Positions 45,740 to 57,184 are shown, numbered from the stretch's first letter. The stretch is 64,000 nt of DNA from Heterocephalus glaber (GCF_000247695.1 NW_004624801.1:6310977-6374976), one strand, 5' to 3'. Notes: generated by a model from the sequence alone, not told the origin. Numbers and translations: made by a program.

Positions 45740-46420
45740 GCTCCGGAGCAGCCTGGCCCCGCCCCGCCCCGCCCCGCCCGCACCTGTTCCACCTCGGTGA
45801 GGCTCCGCGCACAAACTTCGGCCCCGCCGCCCGGAGCTCACCCGGGACAAGCGGGAGGGCGGGGAGGTCTGAACTGCCGGCTCTTGTGGGGCGAGGGCGG
45901 GGCCGCGCTCCGGCCCGGACAGTCCCCTCTCCTCCTTCCGGGCCTTCAATCGACGTGTCCCGAGTGCGGAGACTCGCGCCTGGACCCAGCGTCGGAGCCG
46001 AGTCCGAGTCTTGCGGTCCCGCGGGCGCAGAGTCCGCCCCCGGCCTCCGAGGGGGCCCACGTGGGTGGCGGGCGCTCGCCAGGGCGGGCGCGTCCCTCCC
46101 CCGTCAGGCGCCCCGGACGCAACCCCGCGACCCTCCGGCGCCCGGCCCCGCCTGCCGACCCGTGCGCGCAGCCCAGCGCTCACCTCCGCGCGGCCCCAAG
46201 TCCCAGGACGCAGCTGGGAGCGACGCTGGTGGGCGGCTGGGCGGTGGTTCCTCGGGGGCGGGGCGCCGGCGCTCCGCCTCCTCGTTACCTGCGCTCGGGC
46301 CGGCAGGGGGCGGGAGGGGGCGGGGACGAGGGCGGGGCTCCGCTCGCAGAGCTCCTCCCTTTGCCCCAGTCCCGCGGGGTCTTCGCAGGGGCAGAGCCCT
46401 GTTTTCCTACCACCTGACCT
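45740..46420 (-). promoter_or_regulatory. RHBDF2: RHBDF2 CpG-island promoter with candidate noncoding exon 1
   Basis: Very CpG-dense sequence with tandem CCCCG units (Sp1-type boxes) at 45761-45780 and an E-box CACGTG at 46058-46063. Minus-strand donors that could end a noncoding exon are GCGGAG then GTGAGC (exon edge 46184, best match), GAACAG then GTGCGG near 45784, and CGCAG then GTAACG near 46286. The island is the natural 5' end of RHBDF2. Which donor is used is not decided by sequence. Confidence 0.6.
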
Positions 46421-46659
46421 CTTCCTTGCGCCTTCCTCTCCCTTCCTGGCACGAAGCACATGCCCTAGGTCTGCACTGCCACCATCACGCCTCCTCCTAA
46501 GGAAAAGTCCCCCGATTCTCCCCTCCCCCTCCTCTAGCGCCCCGTTCTCGGGCCAAGCCGGCTGTTCCCTCGAACCCTGTCCAGGTGTACTTATCACAGC
46601 CTGTGGGCCTTCTGTGAGGAACGAGTAGTGGAGTGGAGCATGTCAAATTGTCTCCTTTA

Positions 46660-46737
46660 GGGCCGGGGATTTAGCTCAGTGGTGCCGCCTGCCTCGGAAG
46701 CACAAGATCCTGAGTTCAATCCCCGGTACTGCCCCCC
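46660..46737 (+). repeat. ID-type SINE, young
   Basis: Flanked by identical 14 bp repeats CAAATTGTCTCCTT at 46644-46657 and 46737-46750. The tail is C-rich (TGCCCCCC) instead of poly-A. Confidence 0.92.
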
Positions 46738-46989
46738 AAATTGTCTCCTTGAATGTGTAACTATTGACGTAATACAGGCGCTCCTGGCAGAGAAACTGAA
46801 TGCAAGCTGACCGAAAGAAAGCCTGTCTGGGATGCAAGTTGTGATCACTCTGGTGCCAGATGCTGGCCTGCCCTGGGTCCCTTCCAGGCTCTTGTCCTGT
46901 TCAAAGACTTGGACGAGACAACCGAATAACGTAGAGGTTTAACATTTATTACAGGTGACAGTAGGGAGGAAAGAAGAGAAAAGTGTTCT

Positions 46990-47115
46990 TGGCTGGGAAT
47001 AGTGGTGCACACCTTAATCCCAGCACCTGGGAGGCTGGGAGAAGAGGCTCACCGTGAGTTTGAGGCCAGCCCGAACTGCATGATGAGACTGTCTCAAAAT
47101 AAATAAAATAAAAAA
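46990..47115 (+). repeat. B1-like SINE
   Basis: GGCTGGGAATAGTGGTGCAC to GACTGTCTCAAAATAAAT. Confidence 0.8.
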
Positions 47116-47454
47116 GAGGTCCTCTGAAGAGTGAGAGTGGGAAAAGAAAATATACCACTTCAAGGGAAAGACAGTGTTCCTGAGTCCGATGCTTGCCATT
47201 CTTTTATATCCCCATTCAGCCATCAGATCGGGGCTGACCTAGGCAGGGCTCTGAGGCTGTTCTGCAAATGTCTCCTGGCCATGATTGACAGGTCTCCATA
47301 ATTGACAGGTCAAGCCCAACTTCCTGTCCAGTTGCCATCCCCTAATCTCCTGCCTCAACCCCATTCCCATGGCCCCTCCTCAAACATTTATATAAACCCC
47401 AGCCTTCCATCCTGATGGCATGGTTCTCTTGGACTTGCCCACTGCACCTTGCAC

Positions 47455-47510
47455 AGCATCATGGATTGAACCCAGGGCTTTCACATTGAGACACATTCCT
47501 AGTCCTTTAT
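47455..47510 (-). repeat. B4/ID tail fragment
   Basis: Reverse ID-like half (TGGATTGAACCCAGGGCTTT). Confidence 0.6.
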
Positions 47511-47952
47511 TAATTTTTAAAAATATCCAGTAATTTAAACCAGTTTGTACCTTTCTGTGGTACATGAAAGTAATCTTTAACCTTTTTTGCAGTTACATTT
47601 AATCTTTGGGGACATACAGTGTAATCTGAAGAGTAACAGTTCCATTCATTTCCAGGTCTGCTTACTGTATGACTAGGTACACAGGCAGAGGAGCTGTCCT
47701 TGTCATTACATTGAAACACTGACCTTGTGCCTTGAGAAAGAGCCGACTAAACAAGATGACAGTAGCACAATGGGGAGACCTTGGGACTGCCTATTTAGAA
47801 TGTAGGTAAAGTAATTAATAAAAAATTCATAAAGTTTATTTGAAGTGCACTTTTACATGCTTTTTCTTTATAATAAAAAACTTCCTAACTGCTGCAGTAG
47901 ACTTGATTATTATATCATTTGGCCAAATATACTTTACCAGTAAACTTAAAAC

Positions 47953-47961
47953 AACCACAAG

Positions 47962-47996
<35 letters not shown>

Positions 47997-47997
47997 A
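47953..47997. repeat. (CAA)n microsatellite
   Basis: More than ten CAA/ACA units in an AT-rich context. Confidence 0.9.
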
Positions 47998-48027
47998 ATC
48001 TTTGTCCTTTCATATACTAAGAAAGAG

Positions 48028-48172
48028 GAATGGCCTGGGTGTGGTGGCAAATGCCTATAATCTCAGCATTTGGAAGGGCAAGGCAGGAGGATTGAATCCA
48101 GTCTGGGGCTACACAGTGAATTCAAAGCCAGCCTGAACCATACAGTGAAACCTTGTCTCAAAAAAATAAAAA
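48028..48172 (+). repeat. B1-like SINE
   Basis: GGCCTGGGTGTGGTGGCAAA to CCTTGTCTCAAAAAAATAAA. Confidence 0.8.
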
Positions 48173-48897
48173 TTGGCCACTGAAACAATTCAATGCAAGA
48201 CACATGAAAATGACATACTTGGGAAGATGGCAGAGTGGTGAACAGCAGAAAACAGCCTCTCCGAGATTTGGTATTCAGATGCTGGTGGTATATAGCAACA
48301 TGAGCAAGAGAAGAAGGAGGGAAATTGGATCCCAGGACCCATCAAGGATCTGAAGCAAGAATTGAAGCCTACAGGGAGAGTGAAGAGAGATACCTCATTG
48401 CAGAAGAAGGAGGTGGCAAGTGACACTTTCTCCCTGAGCCCTGACGTGCTGTGTGGGAGGGGCAGCTCAAACCCACAGATGCGTGGTGACTTCTGGCAAC
48501 CCCAGAGGTCTCCACAGAGAAATGCACCAATGATGAGTTATTCAGGTTCAGACATCCCTCGGGAGAGGGCAATTGGCCAGTAGCCTTCCTGGAAAGGGGC
48601 CAACTGAGCTCAGCTCTCAGAACAGCTGTGGGCTGGCTTCATTTAGCAGCTCCCAATGTCAAGGTGAGGAAGAAACAAGTTCAAATCAGCAGGAGGATAA
48701 GGAGCCAAGCTCAAGCTGACAAGAGGCCCATGGAGTGTTGCAGGCTGAACAAGTCAGGTTCCAGCCTCACAACCAGAAACCAGCCTGAATTTCAGTGGCA
48801 CTAAAGGAACAGGCCTGCTGGGATTAATCAGCACAGATCTGGGCTCTGTCTGCCCACTCTACCAGTGGCAGCAGAGATATGCCCTGAAGTGGACTTT

Positions 48898-48902
48898 TCT
48901 TT

Positions 48903-48958
<56 letters not shown>

Positions 48959-48959
48959 T
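48898..48959. repeat. (TTTC)n microsatellite
   Basis: About 15 TTTC units adjoining a reverse ID; probably the grown tail of that SINE. Confidence 0.95.
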
Positions 48960-49042
48960 ATTGTTTTGGTACTAGGGATGGAACTTGGGACCTTGCATTT
49001 GTGAGGCAGGCAGTGGAACCACTGAGCTAAATCCCTGGCCCT
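48960..49042 (-). repeat. ID-type SINE
   Basis: Reverse ID directly abutting the (TTTC)n tract, which is probably the expanded A-rich tail of this SINE. Confidence 0.85.
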
Positions 49043-49159
49043 AAGTGAACTTTTCTTTTTCATCTTCTTTTTTTGTTTGTTATTTTATTGATTATTTATT
49101 CTTTTTTTTGTGAGTGAGAACATTATGTCTAGTTTTTTGTTGTTGTTCTTCTGTTCTGT

Positions 49160-49254
49160 TCTTTTTTTTTTTTTTTTTTTGTTATTGGGGTCACACTTGG
49201 GTCCTTGCACTTGCGAAGCAGGTGGCGGAACCACTGAGCTGAATCCCCAGCCCT
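49160..49254 (-). repeat. ID-type SINE
   Basis: Reverse ID with a long T run, inside the L1 5' region. Confidence 0.85.
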
Positions 49255-49599
49255 CTGGTCTTGTTTTTATTTCTTCCTTCTCTCTTTTCCTTCTGTCTTC
49301 TTAACCAGTTTCCCAAAGGTCACGTAATCTTCATTTGTCCTCCAGCCTGTCTCCTAATCTCTTCCCCTTCCTCTATTTCTCTATTTTTGTCCCTAACCCC
49401 CTTTAAATTTTCACTATATGAGGGTATATTAACCATATAAAATTTCTGGTTTGTTTTAGATTTTGTTATATAACCACAAATATAGTTCATACAATTAAAG
49501 GTGGCAAATTAATAGTTACCACAGTTAGTCATTTTCTACGCTATGTTTGATGCTATTGTTATTACTGACTGTATTACTTTAGCCAAGGTGACTGTGGTA

Positions 49600-50250
49600 G
49601 ATTCACTAATGGTCAACTTGGAATGCCCAGCTGAACTGAATCAGTGTGGTTCTGGGCATGGGAGACCCACCTGAGGATTGTTGCCCATGGCACATAAAAG
49701 AACTGGAGGGGAAGATAGTTGGCTGTTGATTTTCTTGGAGATGCCTGCCACAGCTAGTTTTCCTCATATGAACTTGGCTGTTCTCATTAGAGGAGCTTGG
49801 ATCCTTGCCGTTACCAGAGATGGCTGCTGTTCTCCTCAGGGGAGCTCTGGTCTTTGCCTTAAGCATCATTTCCTGGCTCCAGTGCAGATTTCTCAGTCTA
49901 GTGGCACAAATCCTTCACCCTGCTGGTGCAGACTTTCTAGCTTCCACCACTGACCTTTGGGCCTTCCCAGTCCAGATCCTTGATATGGGCTTGCAAGAGA
50001 CATTGCCTTGGGCTCTAGGCCTCTGGCTATACTCATGGAGGATATTGCTTTGGGCTCTAGGCCTTCAGCTGGACTTGTGCAGGACATTGCTGTGAGATTC
50101 AGGAAGTTAGCTGTATTATTTGGGTCTCTAGTGTGTGGACAGATCTCTTGCACTTCTCTGCATTTGACTTTTTAGATGAATATTATAAAATAATTCTATA
50201 AATTATGTGTCCTGTATTAAATCTATTCCCTTGCAAACCCTGACTGCAAT
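49600..50250. repeat. Unidentified insert in the L1 5' region
   Basis: The GC content is higher than the flanking L1. It includes imperfect internal repeats of TTGGGCTCTAGGCCT (two copies about 45 bp apart, at about 50008 and 50052). The 3' part (ATTATAAAATAATTCTATAA, TGTCCTGTATTAAATCTATT, AACCCTGACTGC) resembles a widespread mammalian repeat end. Family not assigned. Confidence 0.4.
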
Positions 50251-50544
50251 AGCGAAATTATGTTCTAATCAGTTGTTCTTCCTTGTATGCCAAGACTGAG
50301 ATTGCATAAGGCTCATAAACAATACTATAGGTTAGTGCCAAAGAACCAGGGAGTAGGGCAAATAGACAACAATTTCTCATCTCCAATAAACTGAAGTGGT
50401 AGAATCTTGCAACAGATTCAGAACCCAAAAGCCAGCTACACCTGGAAGACATCTCTGAGAAGTAGCCATTTTTTAATGGTTCTCAATACTAGCAATAAAG
50501 CTACCTGCCATACACAATTTACAAGCATCAAACCAGGTATTCAA

Positions 50545-51668
50545 CTTCAAAAAACTAGAAAATGAGAAGACATAGAAAATGCAACCCCAGACTTTCAGCT
50601 CACCAAAGGCAAACACAGGGGGCAATGAGGTGGAACAGTCCAAAGGCACACCCACTTGTACTCTCTGAAATAATAACAGCAGAAGTAACAAAGCAGATGA
50701 ATGAGGCTGTAGGAAAAATCAAATCAGAAATAATTTCTCAGATAACTACAGAGATGGTGACAGTAATAAAGGACATGGTTAGTGACTCTAGAGCAGATAC
50801 AGATTTTAAAAAATAGAGGATCTTAGGAAATGATGGAACACCATGAATGCCTGACATAGGAAAGAAATGGAGATTCAAACAGATATCCAGGAGATTAAAA
50901 ATTCCATTGAAATTATATGCAGCAGAATGAGCCAATGTGAGGACAGAATATCAGATATAGAAGACAGGACTGCAGTTAGCAATCATGAAAAGAAAGGTTT
51001 CTTAAAAATAGCAAGGGTCCATGAAAAATCAATCCAACAGCTGCTAGATGATGCAAAGAAAAATAACATAAGATTGATCAGAGTCATTGAAAAAGCAGGA
51101 GATAGCACAAATGACATAAAAACTTGTTTACATAATTAATGGCAGAAAACTTCCCAAGCATGGAAATAGAATTTGACATACAGATAAGTGGGGTATATAG
51201 AACTCCAATTAGCCATGATAAAAAAAGCTACACCAAAGTATATAATAGTTAAGATTCCAGAAATTCAACACAAGAACAGAATATTGAAAGTTGTTAGAGA
51301 AAAGAAACAAGTCACCTATAAAGGAAATCCCATCAAAATTATAGCAGGCTGGGCCGGGGATTTAGCTCAGTGGTTTTGCTGCCTCCTGCGCAAGCACAAG
51401 CACCCGAGTTCAATCCTCGGTACCAACAACAACAACAAAAAATTACAGTAGACTTCTCAGCACAAATCCCCAAGTCAAGGCGAGCTCATAGTGAAGTATT
51501 TCAAGGCTGTAAAAGAAACAACCTCCAGCCCAGATTGCTGTAGCCCACAAAACTATATTTCAAAATTGATGGAGAAATAAGATACTTCCGTGACAAAGAA
51601 CACCTGAAGAAATTTATGACCACCAAACCAGCACTCCAAAATGTTCTGAAGAACATTCTAGAGAGATA
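50545..51668 (+). pseudogene. L1 ORF1 remnant
   Basis: Encodes the L1 RNA-binding chaperone in broken frames. Visible are a coiled-coil region (QTDIQEIKNSIEIICSRMSQ, CEDRISDIEDR), an RRM-like part, and the C-terminal domain: PKYIIVKIPEI, ILKVVREKKQVTYKGNPIKI, then after the ID insertion KIDGEIRYFRDKEHLKKF and TTKPALQNVLKNIL. Several stops lie between the pieces. Confidence 0.8.
51352..51440 (+). repeat. ID-type SINE interrupting L1 ORF1
   Basis: Near-consensus ID with a CAA-repeat tail. AAAATTATAGCAG / AAAATTACAGTAG duplications flank it, and the ORF1 reading resumes after it. Confidence 0.92.
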
Positions 51669-51878
51669 AAGAGGACTACAACTCCATGAGCCCAAAAGAA
51701 TGAATCCACCAAGCAAGGCGAGTAATTAAACAGAGGTGGAAAAAAAGGGAACCAACAACAGGAAAATAACACAACAAGGATAAGTCAATATATATCAGTT
51801 ATAACCGTCAATGTAAATGGTCTCAATTCACCAATCAAAAGAAACAAACTGGCAGAATGAATCAAGAAGCAAGATCCA

Positions 51879-51962
51879 GCCAGGGATTTAGCCCAGTGGT
51901 TTTGCTGCCTGCTGTGCAAGTGCAAGGACCGCATTCGATCCCCGGTACCAAAAAAAAAAAAA
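51879..51962 (+). repeat. ID-type SINE in L1 ORF2 (1 of 3)
   Basis: First of three IDs at the same L1 target site. The target GAAGCAAGATCCA precedes it. Confidence 0.9.
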
Positions 51963-51986
51963 GATGCCAGAGACATAAAGTTTTTG

Positions 51987-52090
51987 GGCTGGGGATTTAG
52001 CTCAGTGGTTCTGCCACCTGCCTGAGAAGTACAAGGACCCGAGTTCGATCCCCAGTACCCAAAGAAACAAACAAACAAACAAAAAAAAAC
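51987..52090 (+). repeat. ID-type SINE in L1 ORF2 (2 of 3)
   Basis: Second ID, with an (ACAA)n tail, followed by the target copy GAAGCAAGATTCA. Confidence 0.9.
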
Positions 52091-52102
52091 GAAGCAAGAT
52101 TC

Positions 52103-52184
52103 AGCTGGGGATTTAGCTCAGTGGTTCCACTGCCTGCCTCAGAAGTGCAAGGACCCGAGTTGGATCCCCAGTACTGAAAAAAAA
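52103..52184 (+). repeat. ID-type SINE in L1 ORF2 (3 of 3)
   Basis: Third ID, followed by GAAGCAAGATCCA and the continuation of L1 ORF2. Confidence 0.9.
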
Positions 52185-54215
52185 GAAGCAAGATCCAACA
52201 ATATGCTGCATACAAGAAACACATTCAATTCAAAAAGAAATCCATAGACTGAAGTCAGAGGATGGAAAACAATACTCCATGGGAAGAAACCTGGAAAAAG
52301 GCTGGGGTTGCTATTCTATTTGCAGACAAAGTGGATTTCAAGCCACAAAAAAAGTCACTACTTCCTTGTAAAGGGAACAATTCAAGAGGAAGAGACACAA
52401 ATCATAAATGTATATGCACCAAATACCAATACACCCAAATATATTTAACAAATATTAACAGACATGAAAAATTAAATAAGAATTAATACAATTATAACAG
52501 GGGACCTCAATATCCCATTGTCACAAATAGACAATCAACTAGACAAAAAAATCAACAAAGAAATATCAGAACTGAACCGACCTTTTGAACAAATGAGCTT
52601 AATAGAAGTCTACAGAGTGTTCTACTCCACAACATCAGAATATACATTCTCTCAGCTGCACACAGGATTTTCTCAAAAATAGACCACACACTAGCTCATA
52701 GAACATGGTAGAACATAGAAACATAGAACACAGAAATTATGCCATGCATATTATCAGACCATAGTGCAATGAAACTGGAAACCACAAAAACTTCATAAAC
52801 ACATGGAAATTAAATAACACCCTCCTGAACAACAAATGGGTCATAGATGAAATTAAAGAAGAAATTAGTTTCTACAATTAAACAATAATGCCAATACAAC
52901 ATACTGGAACTTATGGGATGCAATGAAAGCAGTCCTACAAGGAAAATTCATAGGGTTGAATTCATATATCATAAAAACAGCTCAAATAAACAACCTAATG
53001 TTGAAACTCAAGCTACTAGAAAAAGAAGAGCAAGACAAACCCAAAGCTCATACAAGGCAGGAAATTATAAAGATCAGAGCAGATATTAATGCAATGGAGA
53101 CCAAGAAAACAATACAAAGAATCAATAAATCAAAGAGGTGACTCTTTGAAAGATTAAATAAAATTGACAAACCTTTAGTCAAACTTATCAAAAAAGAAAA
53201 GATTCAAATCCATGAAATTAATAATGAAAAGGGTAAAATCACAAAAGATGCTGCAGAAATCCAGAAGATCATCAATACCTACTTTGAGAACCTGTTTTCT
53301 AATAAGATTGAAAACACAGAAGAAATGAACAGATTCCTAGATACATATGAATTACCAAAGCTGAATCAAGAAGATATAAAAATTCCAAATAAACCAATAT
53401 CAGTCAACGAAGTTGAAGATGTAATTAAAAACCTACCAACAAAGAAAAGCCCAGGACCTGACAGATTCACTGTTGAATTCTACAAGAAATTTAGAGAGGA
53501 CCTAATGCTGTTACTTTTCAAACTCTTTAATGAAAGGGAAGCAAAAAAAAAAAAAAAAGAAAGAAAAAAAGAAAGGGAAGCAATGCTCCCAAATTCATTC
53601 CTAGAAGCAAGCTGTTCCTCTGATACCAAAACCAGAGAAGGATCCAACCAAAAAAGAGAGCCATGGGCCAATCTCCCTAATGAACACGGATGCAAACATC
53701 CTCAGTAAGGTACTGGCAAATAGAATGCAGTAAATCATTAAGAAAAGTATATACCATGACCAAGTAGGATTCATCTTGGGGATACAAGGATGGTTCAACA
53801 TACACAAATCAATAAATGTAATACACTATATTAACATAGCCAAGGACAAAAACCATATGATCATCTCAATAGATGCATAAAAAGCATTTGAAAAGTCCAA
53901 CACCCCTTCATGATAAAACCCTACAGAAAACTGAAATAGGAGGTCTTTATCTCAATCTGATAAAAGCCATCTATGACAAACCAACAGCCAACATCATACT
54001 AAATGGACAAAAACTGAAAGCTTTCCTTCTAAAATCAAGACTAAGACAAGGATGTCCACTGTCACCACTCTTATTCAATATAGTTCTGGAAACACTAGCC
54101 AGAGCAATTAGACAAGAGAAAGAAAAGGAATAAAGATAGGAAAGGGAAAAGTTAAATTATCATTATTTGCAGATGACATGATATTATACATAGAAGACTC
54201 CAAAAACTCCACCAA

Positions 54216-54359
54216 ATGTGGGGCATGGTGGTCCACACCTATAATCCCAGCACTCCAGAGGCTGAGGCAGGAGGATTGCCATGAGTTTGGGGCCAGCTTG
54301 GGCTGCACAGTGAGTTCAAGACCAGGCTGAACTCTATAGTGAGACCCTATCACACACAA

Positions 54360-54390
<31 letters not shown>
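54216..54390 (+). repeat. B1-like SINE in L1 ORF2, with (CA)n tail
   Basis: GGGGCATGGTGGTCCACACC to GAGACCCTATCACACAC with a (CA)n tail. L1 ORF2 resumes with the duplicated AATTCCACCAAAA. Confidence 0.85.
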
Positions 54391-55492
54391 AAACAAACCC
54401 CAAACAATTCCACCAAAAGACCTTTAGATTTAATAACCAAATTCAGTAGCATAGCTGGACACAAAGTCAACACTCAAAAATCAATAGCATTCCTGTACAC
54501 AAATAAACAGTGAGAGAGAAAAATTAGGGAAACCTCACCTTTCACAACAGCATCCCCAAAATGAAATACCTAGGAATCAATCTAATGAAGGAAGTAAAAG
54601 ACCTTTATGTTGAAAACTACAGTACTCTGAAAAAAGGAGATTTAAGAAGATATTAGAAAAGATATTAGAAAATGGAAAGATATCCCTTTTTCTTGGGTAG
54701 GAAGAACCAATATAGTGACTGATTCCTAGTTATCAAGAAAGCAACCAATAACAAATGCTGGTGGAGCTGTAGGGAAAGAGGAACCCTTCACCACAGTTGG
54801 TGGGAGTGTAGACTGGTGCAACCACTCCGGAAATCAGTGTGGAGATTCCTCAAAAAACTAAAACTAAAGGTTCCATGTGACCCAGGTATTCCCCTTGTTG
54901 GTATCTTCCCAAAAGAATTAAAAGCATCATACCACAGAGGTATATATACACACCTATATTTATAGCAGCACAGTTTGTAGTAGCTAAATTGTGGAAACAG
55001 CCCAAATGCCCATCAACTGATGAATGGATAAAGAAGATGTGTGGGTTTTCAAAAAATAAATAATGGACTACCACTCTGCTATAAAGAAGGATAAGCTTGA
55101 GACATTTCTAGCTAAATGGATGCACCTTGAGACCATACTCCTAAGTGAAATAAATCAGACACATATGTTTAAATACCACATTGTTTCTCTGGTGTGAGAA
55201 ACTGAAAGTGTAAATAAGAACCAAGATGTATAATAGATATTAGGAAATGGGAAGAAAATCTTCAAATGGGAAGGGGAACAAGTGGGGGAGAAAGGGGAAA
55301 GAAAGGAAGGGATAAGAAAAAAAGAATAGAAGGAAAAAATGGAAACAAAGCTTTTGTAAATAAGTGTGGTTGAAGGGAGGGGAGAGGAATGGGGGGAATA
55401 AAGAACCAAGATATATCATGTACAGGTACAAAGTCCCTATGATGAATGTTGTCCATATGTATATCTAAAACGTACCAATAAAATGTGTGAAA

Positions 55493-57094
55493 AAAACCAC
55501 AACATACTCTGGCACGAGTTGTTGGTAGTTTGTTGTGTTATAGTTGAAGTTCTGAGGGCTACAGTTAAAACATTCCAAGTTCTTCTATCTTTATTGATTC
55601 TCACGATTTCATTCAGAAACTTTTTGGGGGACTAAAACAGCAATACTTGTATCACACTGTTTCCAAGACTTCAAGTTCCCAAAGCAAACTGTTCATTAAA
55701 CAAACAGACAAAAAACCAGAAAGAAACAGTTCCTGATTTGAGTTAGTTCCAGGGACAGACTATAGCACATACCTGAAGGTTACATGGTCTACAAATGGTG
55801 GCAATGATTTCCTTGGGAGAGTAGTTTTGTTGGTATATATATTTTAAATACTTAAAAAACTTCTATCTCAAGCAGCAATAAACACAAGCAAAATTTATTT
55901 AACCCTTAAACTAAACATTCAGAAAAAACCTGTCCGTACCTACAAGTGAAAGAATATGTAACACTTTTAGCACCCCCCCCCCCAAGTTACAATAAATGTA
56001 GCTGAAATCTGCATTTCCAGGCCAGGGTCCAACAGTGCCTGCAGGGGCCCGGGGAGGTGGGGCAGGCAGTGTGGAGGGCACGGGTGACAAACGTGTCCCC
56101 TCTCTTGAGAATGTGGCTGACACCGGCTCCCAGGCCTCCTTTCCATTATGCTCAGGACTGACTTCCCCTTACCCATGGGCCATCTGGGGCACTCAGCCCA
56201 GGGAGGATGGACTGAGGAAGCCCAGAGTGGGAAAGGCCTGAGGCTCGCACCAGCCGCAGGCATTGATGACAAAGAGTTGCCATCTAGTGACAATAATAGG
56301 TATTGCACCAAGGAACCCTACCTGGTCAAGAAGCCCCTCAACCCGCTTTCTCACCAGGAAACCTGGTAATTCCAGCCTCAAAGTTAAGGGTATAAGGCAC
56401 AGGTGTGATCCTGGCTAGTGAGATGCCAAATCTTATATAAATCCTCTTCTGCACCTGCCTGCCTTTCAGGACCCCGTGCCTGGGAAGGGCACCAGTGACC
56501 AGTCCAGGTGATCCTGTGCCCCAAGACCTTCAACACCCTGAGAGCTCCAGCCCAAGGGGAAGAGCTGGGGGTCCCCAGATGGCTGGGGGAGGTTGATGTG
56601 GAGACGAGGCCTTGGGAAACTTTCCAGCTTTCCCCTTCTGGTACTGCACTCTTCTCCAAGGTGGCCTTGAAATCCATCTTCTCCCACTCCTGGAACGTGC
56701 TGTCCCCACCCCTTATCCCCCCTCCACTTGGTCATCTTAGTCCCAGCCAAGGCTCTGTCTTCCCCACGGGCCTTTGGGAGTGAACTTTAAGTGCACCTGC
56801 CATATCCCAGCTGGGCTCAGCTGCAGACCCCAGGCCTCTGCTGCATTTCCTGCCACCCCCAGGAGGCCACTGTCACTGCAAACAGCATGGCCTGGGATTT
56901 CAAAAGGGCACACAACTGCTCAAGTATACCCAGCTCACCACTGACTACCAAGTTACCCAGCTTCAGGGTGCCAAGGCCTCCCTGGAAAGGCATGAAAGAT
57001 GCCATGGACTAAAAGAACAATGGATTGGACACCACAAAATATTTGAAACATCTGTGCCAGAAAAGGCACTCTGAACATAATTAAAAGCCAAGAA
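55493..57094. other. Unique sequence right of the L1, no gene seen
   Basis: AT-rich to about 55.97 kb, then a GC-rich unique block (56.0-57.0 kb) with short frames on both strands. No domain, SINE or splice-linked coding pattern was seen. Confidence 0.5.
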
Positions 57095-57184
57095 GGCCGG
57101 GGATTTAGCTCAGTGGTTTCGCCGCCTGCTGCGCAAGCGCAAGGACCCAAGTTCAATCCCCGGTACCAAAAAAAAAAAAAAAAA
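57095..57184 (+). repeat. ID-type SINE
   Basis: Near-consensus, with an A18-type tail. AAAAGCCAAGAA duplicated on both sides, followed at once by a B4 element. Confidence 0.93.

Larger units (their letters stand above)
32276..46183 (-). other. RHBDF2: RHBDF2 intron 1
   Basis: About 13.9 kb between the first coding exon and the CpG island. It holds ID SINEs (32438, 34490, 44766), B1/B4 SINEs, L1 3' ends (35590-35935), a GA/GT microsatellite (34243-34335) and a long GC-rich unique block at 36.5-44.7 kb. Open frames up to 383 codons in that block are on both strands and have no domain. Alternative RHBDF2 first exons could lie here, but none can be read from sequence. Confidence 0.55.
46421..48200. 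other. RHBDF2 upstream flank, no gene seen
   Basis: Holds an ID SINE with a perfect 14 bp target duplication (46660-46737), B1-type SINEs, a B4 tail fragment, a (CAA)n run and AT-rich unique DNA. No conserved coding segment. Confidence 0.55.
51770..55140 (+). pseudogene. L1 ORF2 remnant (endonuclease-RT), internally deleted
   Basis: Endonuclease start (ITVNVNGLNSPIKRNKLAE, CCIQETHSIQKEI), the linker (LPTKKSPGPDRFTVEFYKKF), and RT motifs ([38 protein letters not shown], the catalytic FADD at about 54165). A B1 at 54216-54390 interrupts it. After the segment equivalent to SWVGR the sequence jumps at about 54720 to the C-terminal cysteine region. Roughly 1.3-1.4 kb of the RT-to-C-terminal portion is missing. 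Stops and frameshifts are frequent. Confidence 0.85.
48205..55492 (+). mobile_element. LINE-1, nearly full-length but decayed
   Basis: The 5' region starts near GGGAAGATGGCAGAGTGG, as L1 5' UTRs do. ORF1 remnants lie at 50.5-51.7 kb and ORF2 at 51.77-55.1 kb. The 3' UTR is G/A-rich and ends with AATAAA at about 55480 and a short A run. It contains two reverse and four forward IDs, a B1, a (TTTC)n tract and an unidentified insert (about 49600-50250). It has many stops and frameshifts and a large ORF2 deletion near 54.72 kb, so it is non-autonomous and dead. It is not a cellular gene. Confidence 0.85.

Noticed and set aside
45466..46597. Open frames of 344 and 359 codons on opposite strands in the RHBDF2 CpG island
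   Set aside because: They are compositional: very high GC, Arg/Ala/Pro/Gly-rich, overlapping on both strands, with no domain. They overlap a promoter and candidate noncoding exon.
50562..51139. Cellular coiled-coil protein
   Set aside because: The two open frames are pieces of L1 ORF1, and the downstream pieces continue into the ORF1 C-terminal domain in other frames.
55899..55915. TTAACCCTTAAAC as a possible piggyBac terminal repeat
   Set aside because: It matches the general TTAACCC form, but no partner was found at the other end of the relic and homology to the duplicated units does not reach it.
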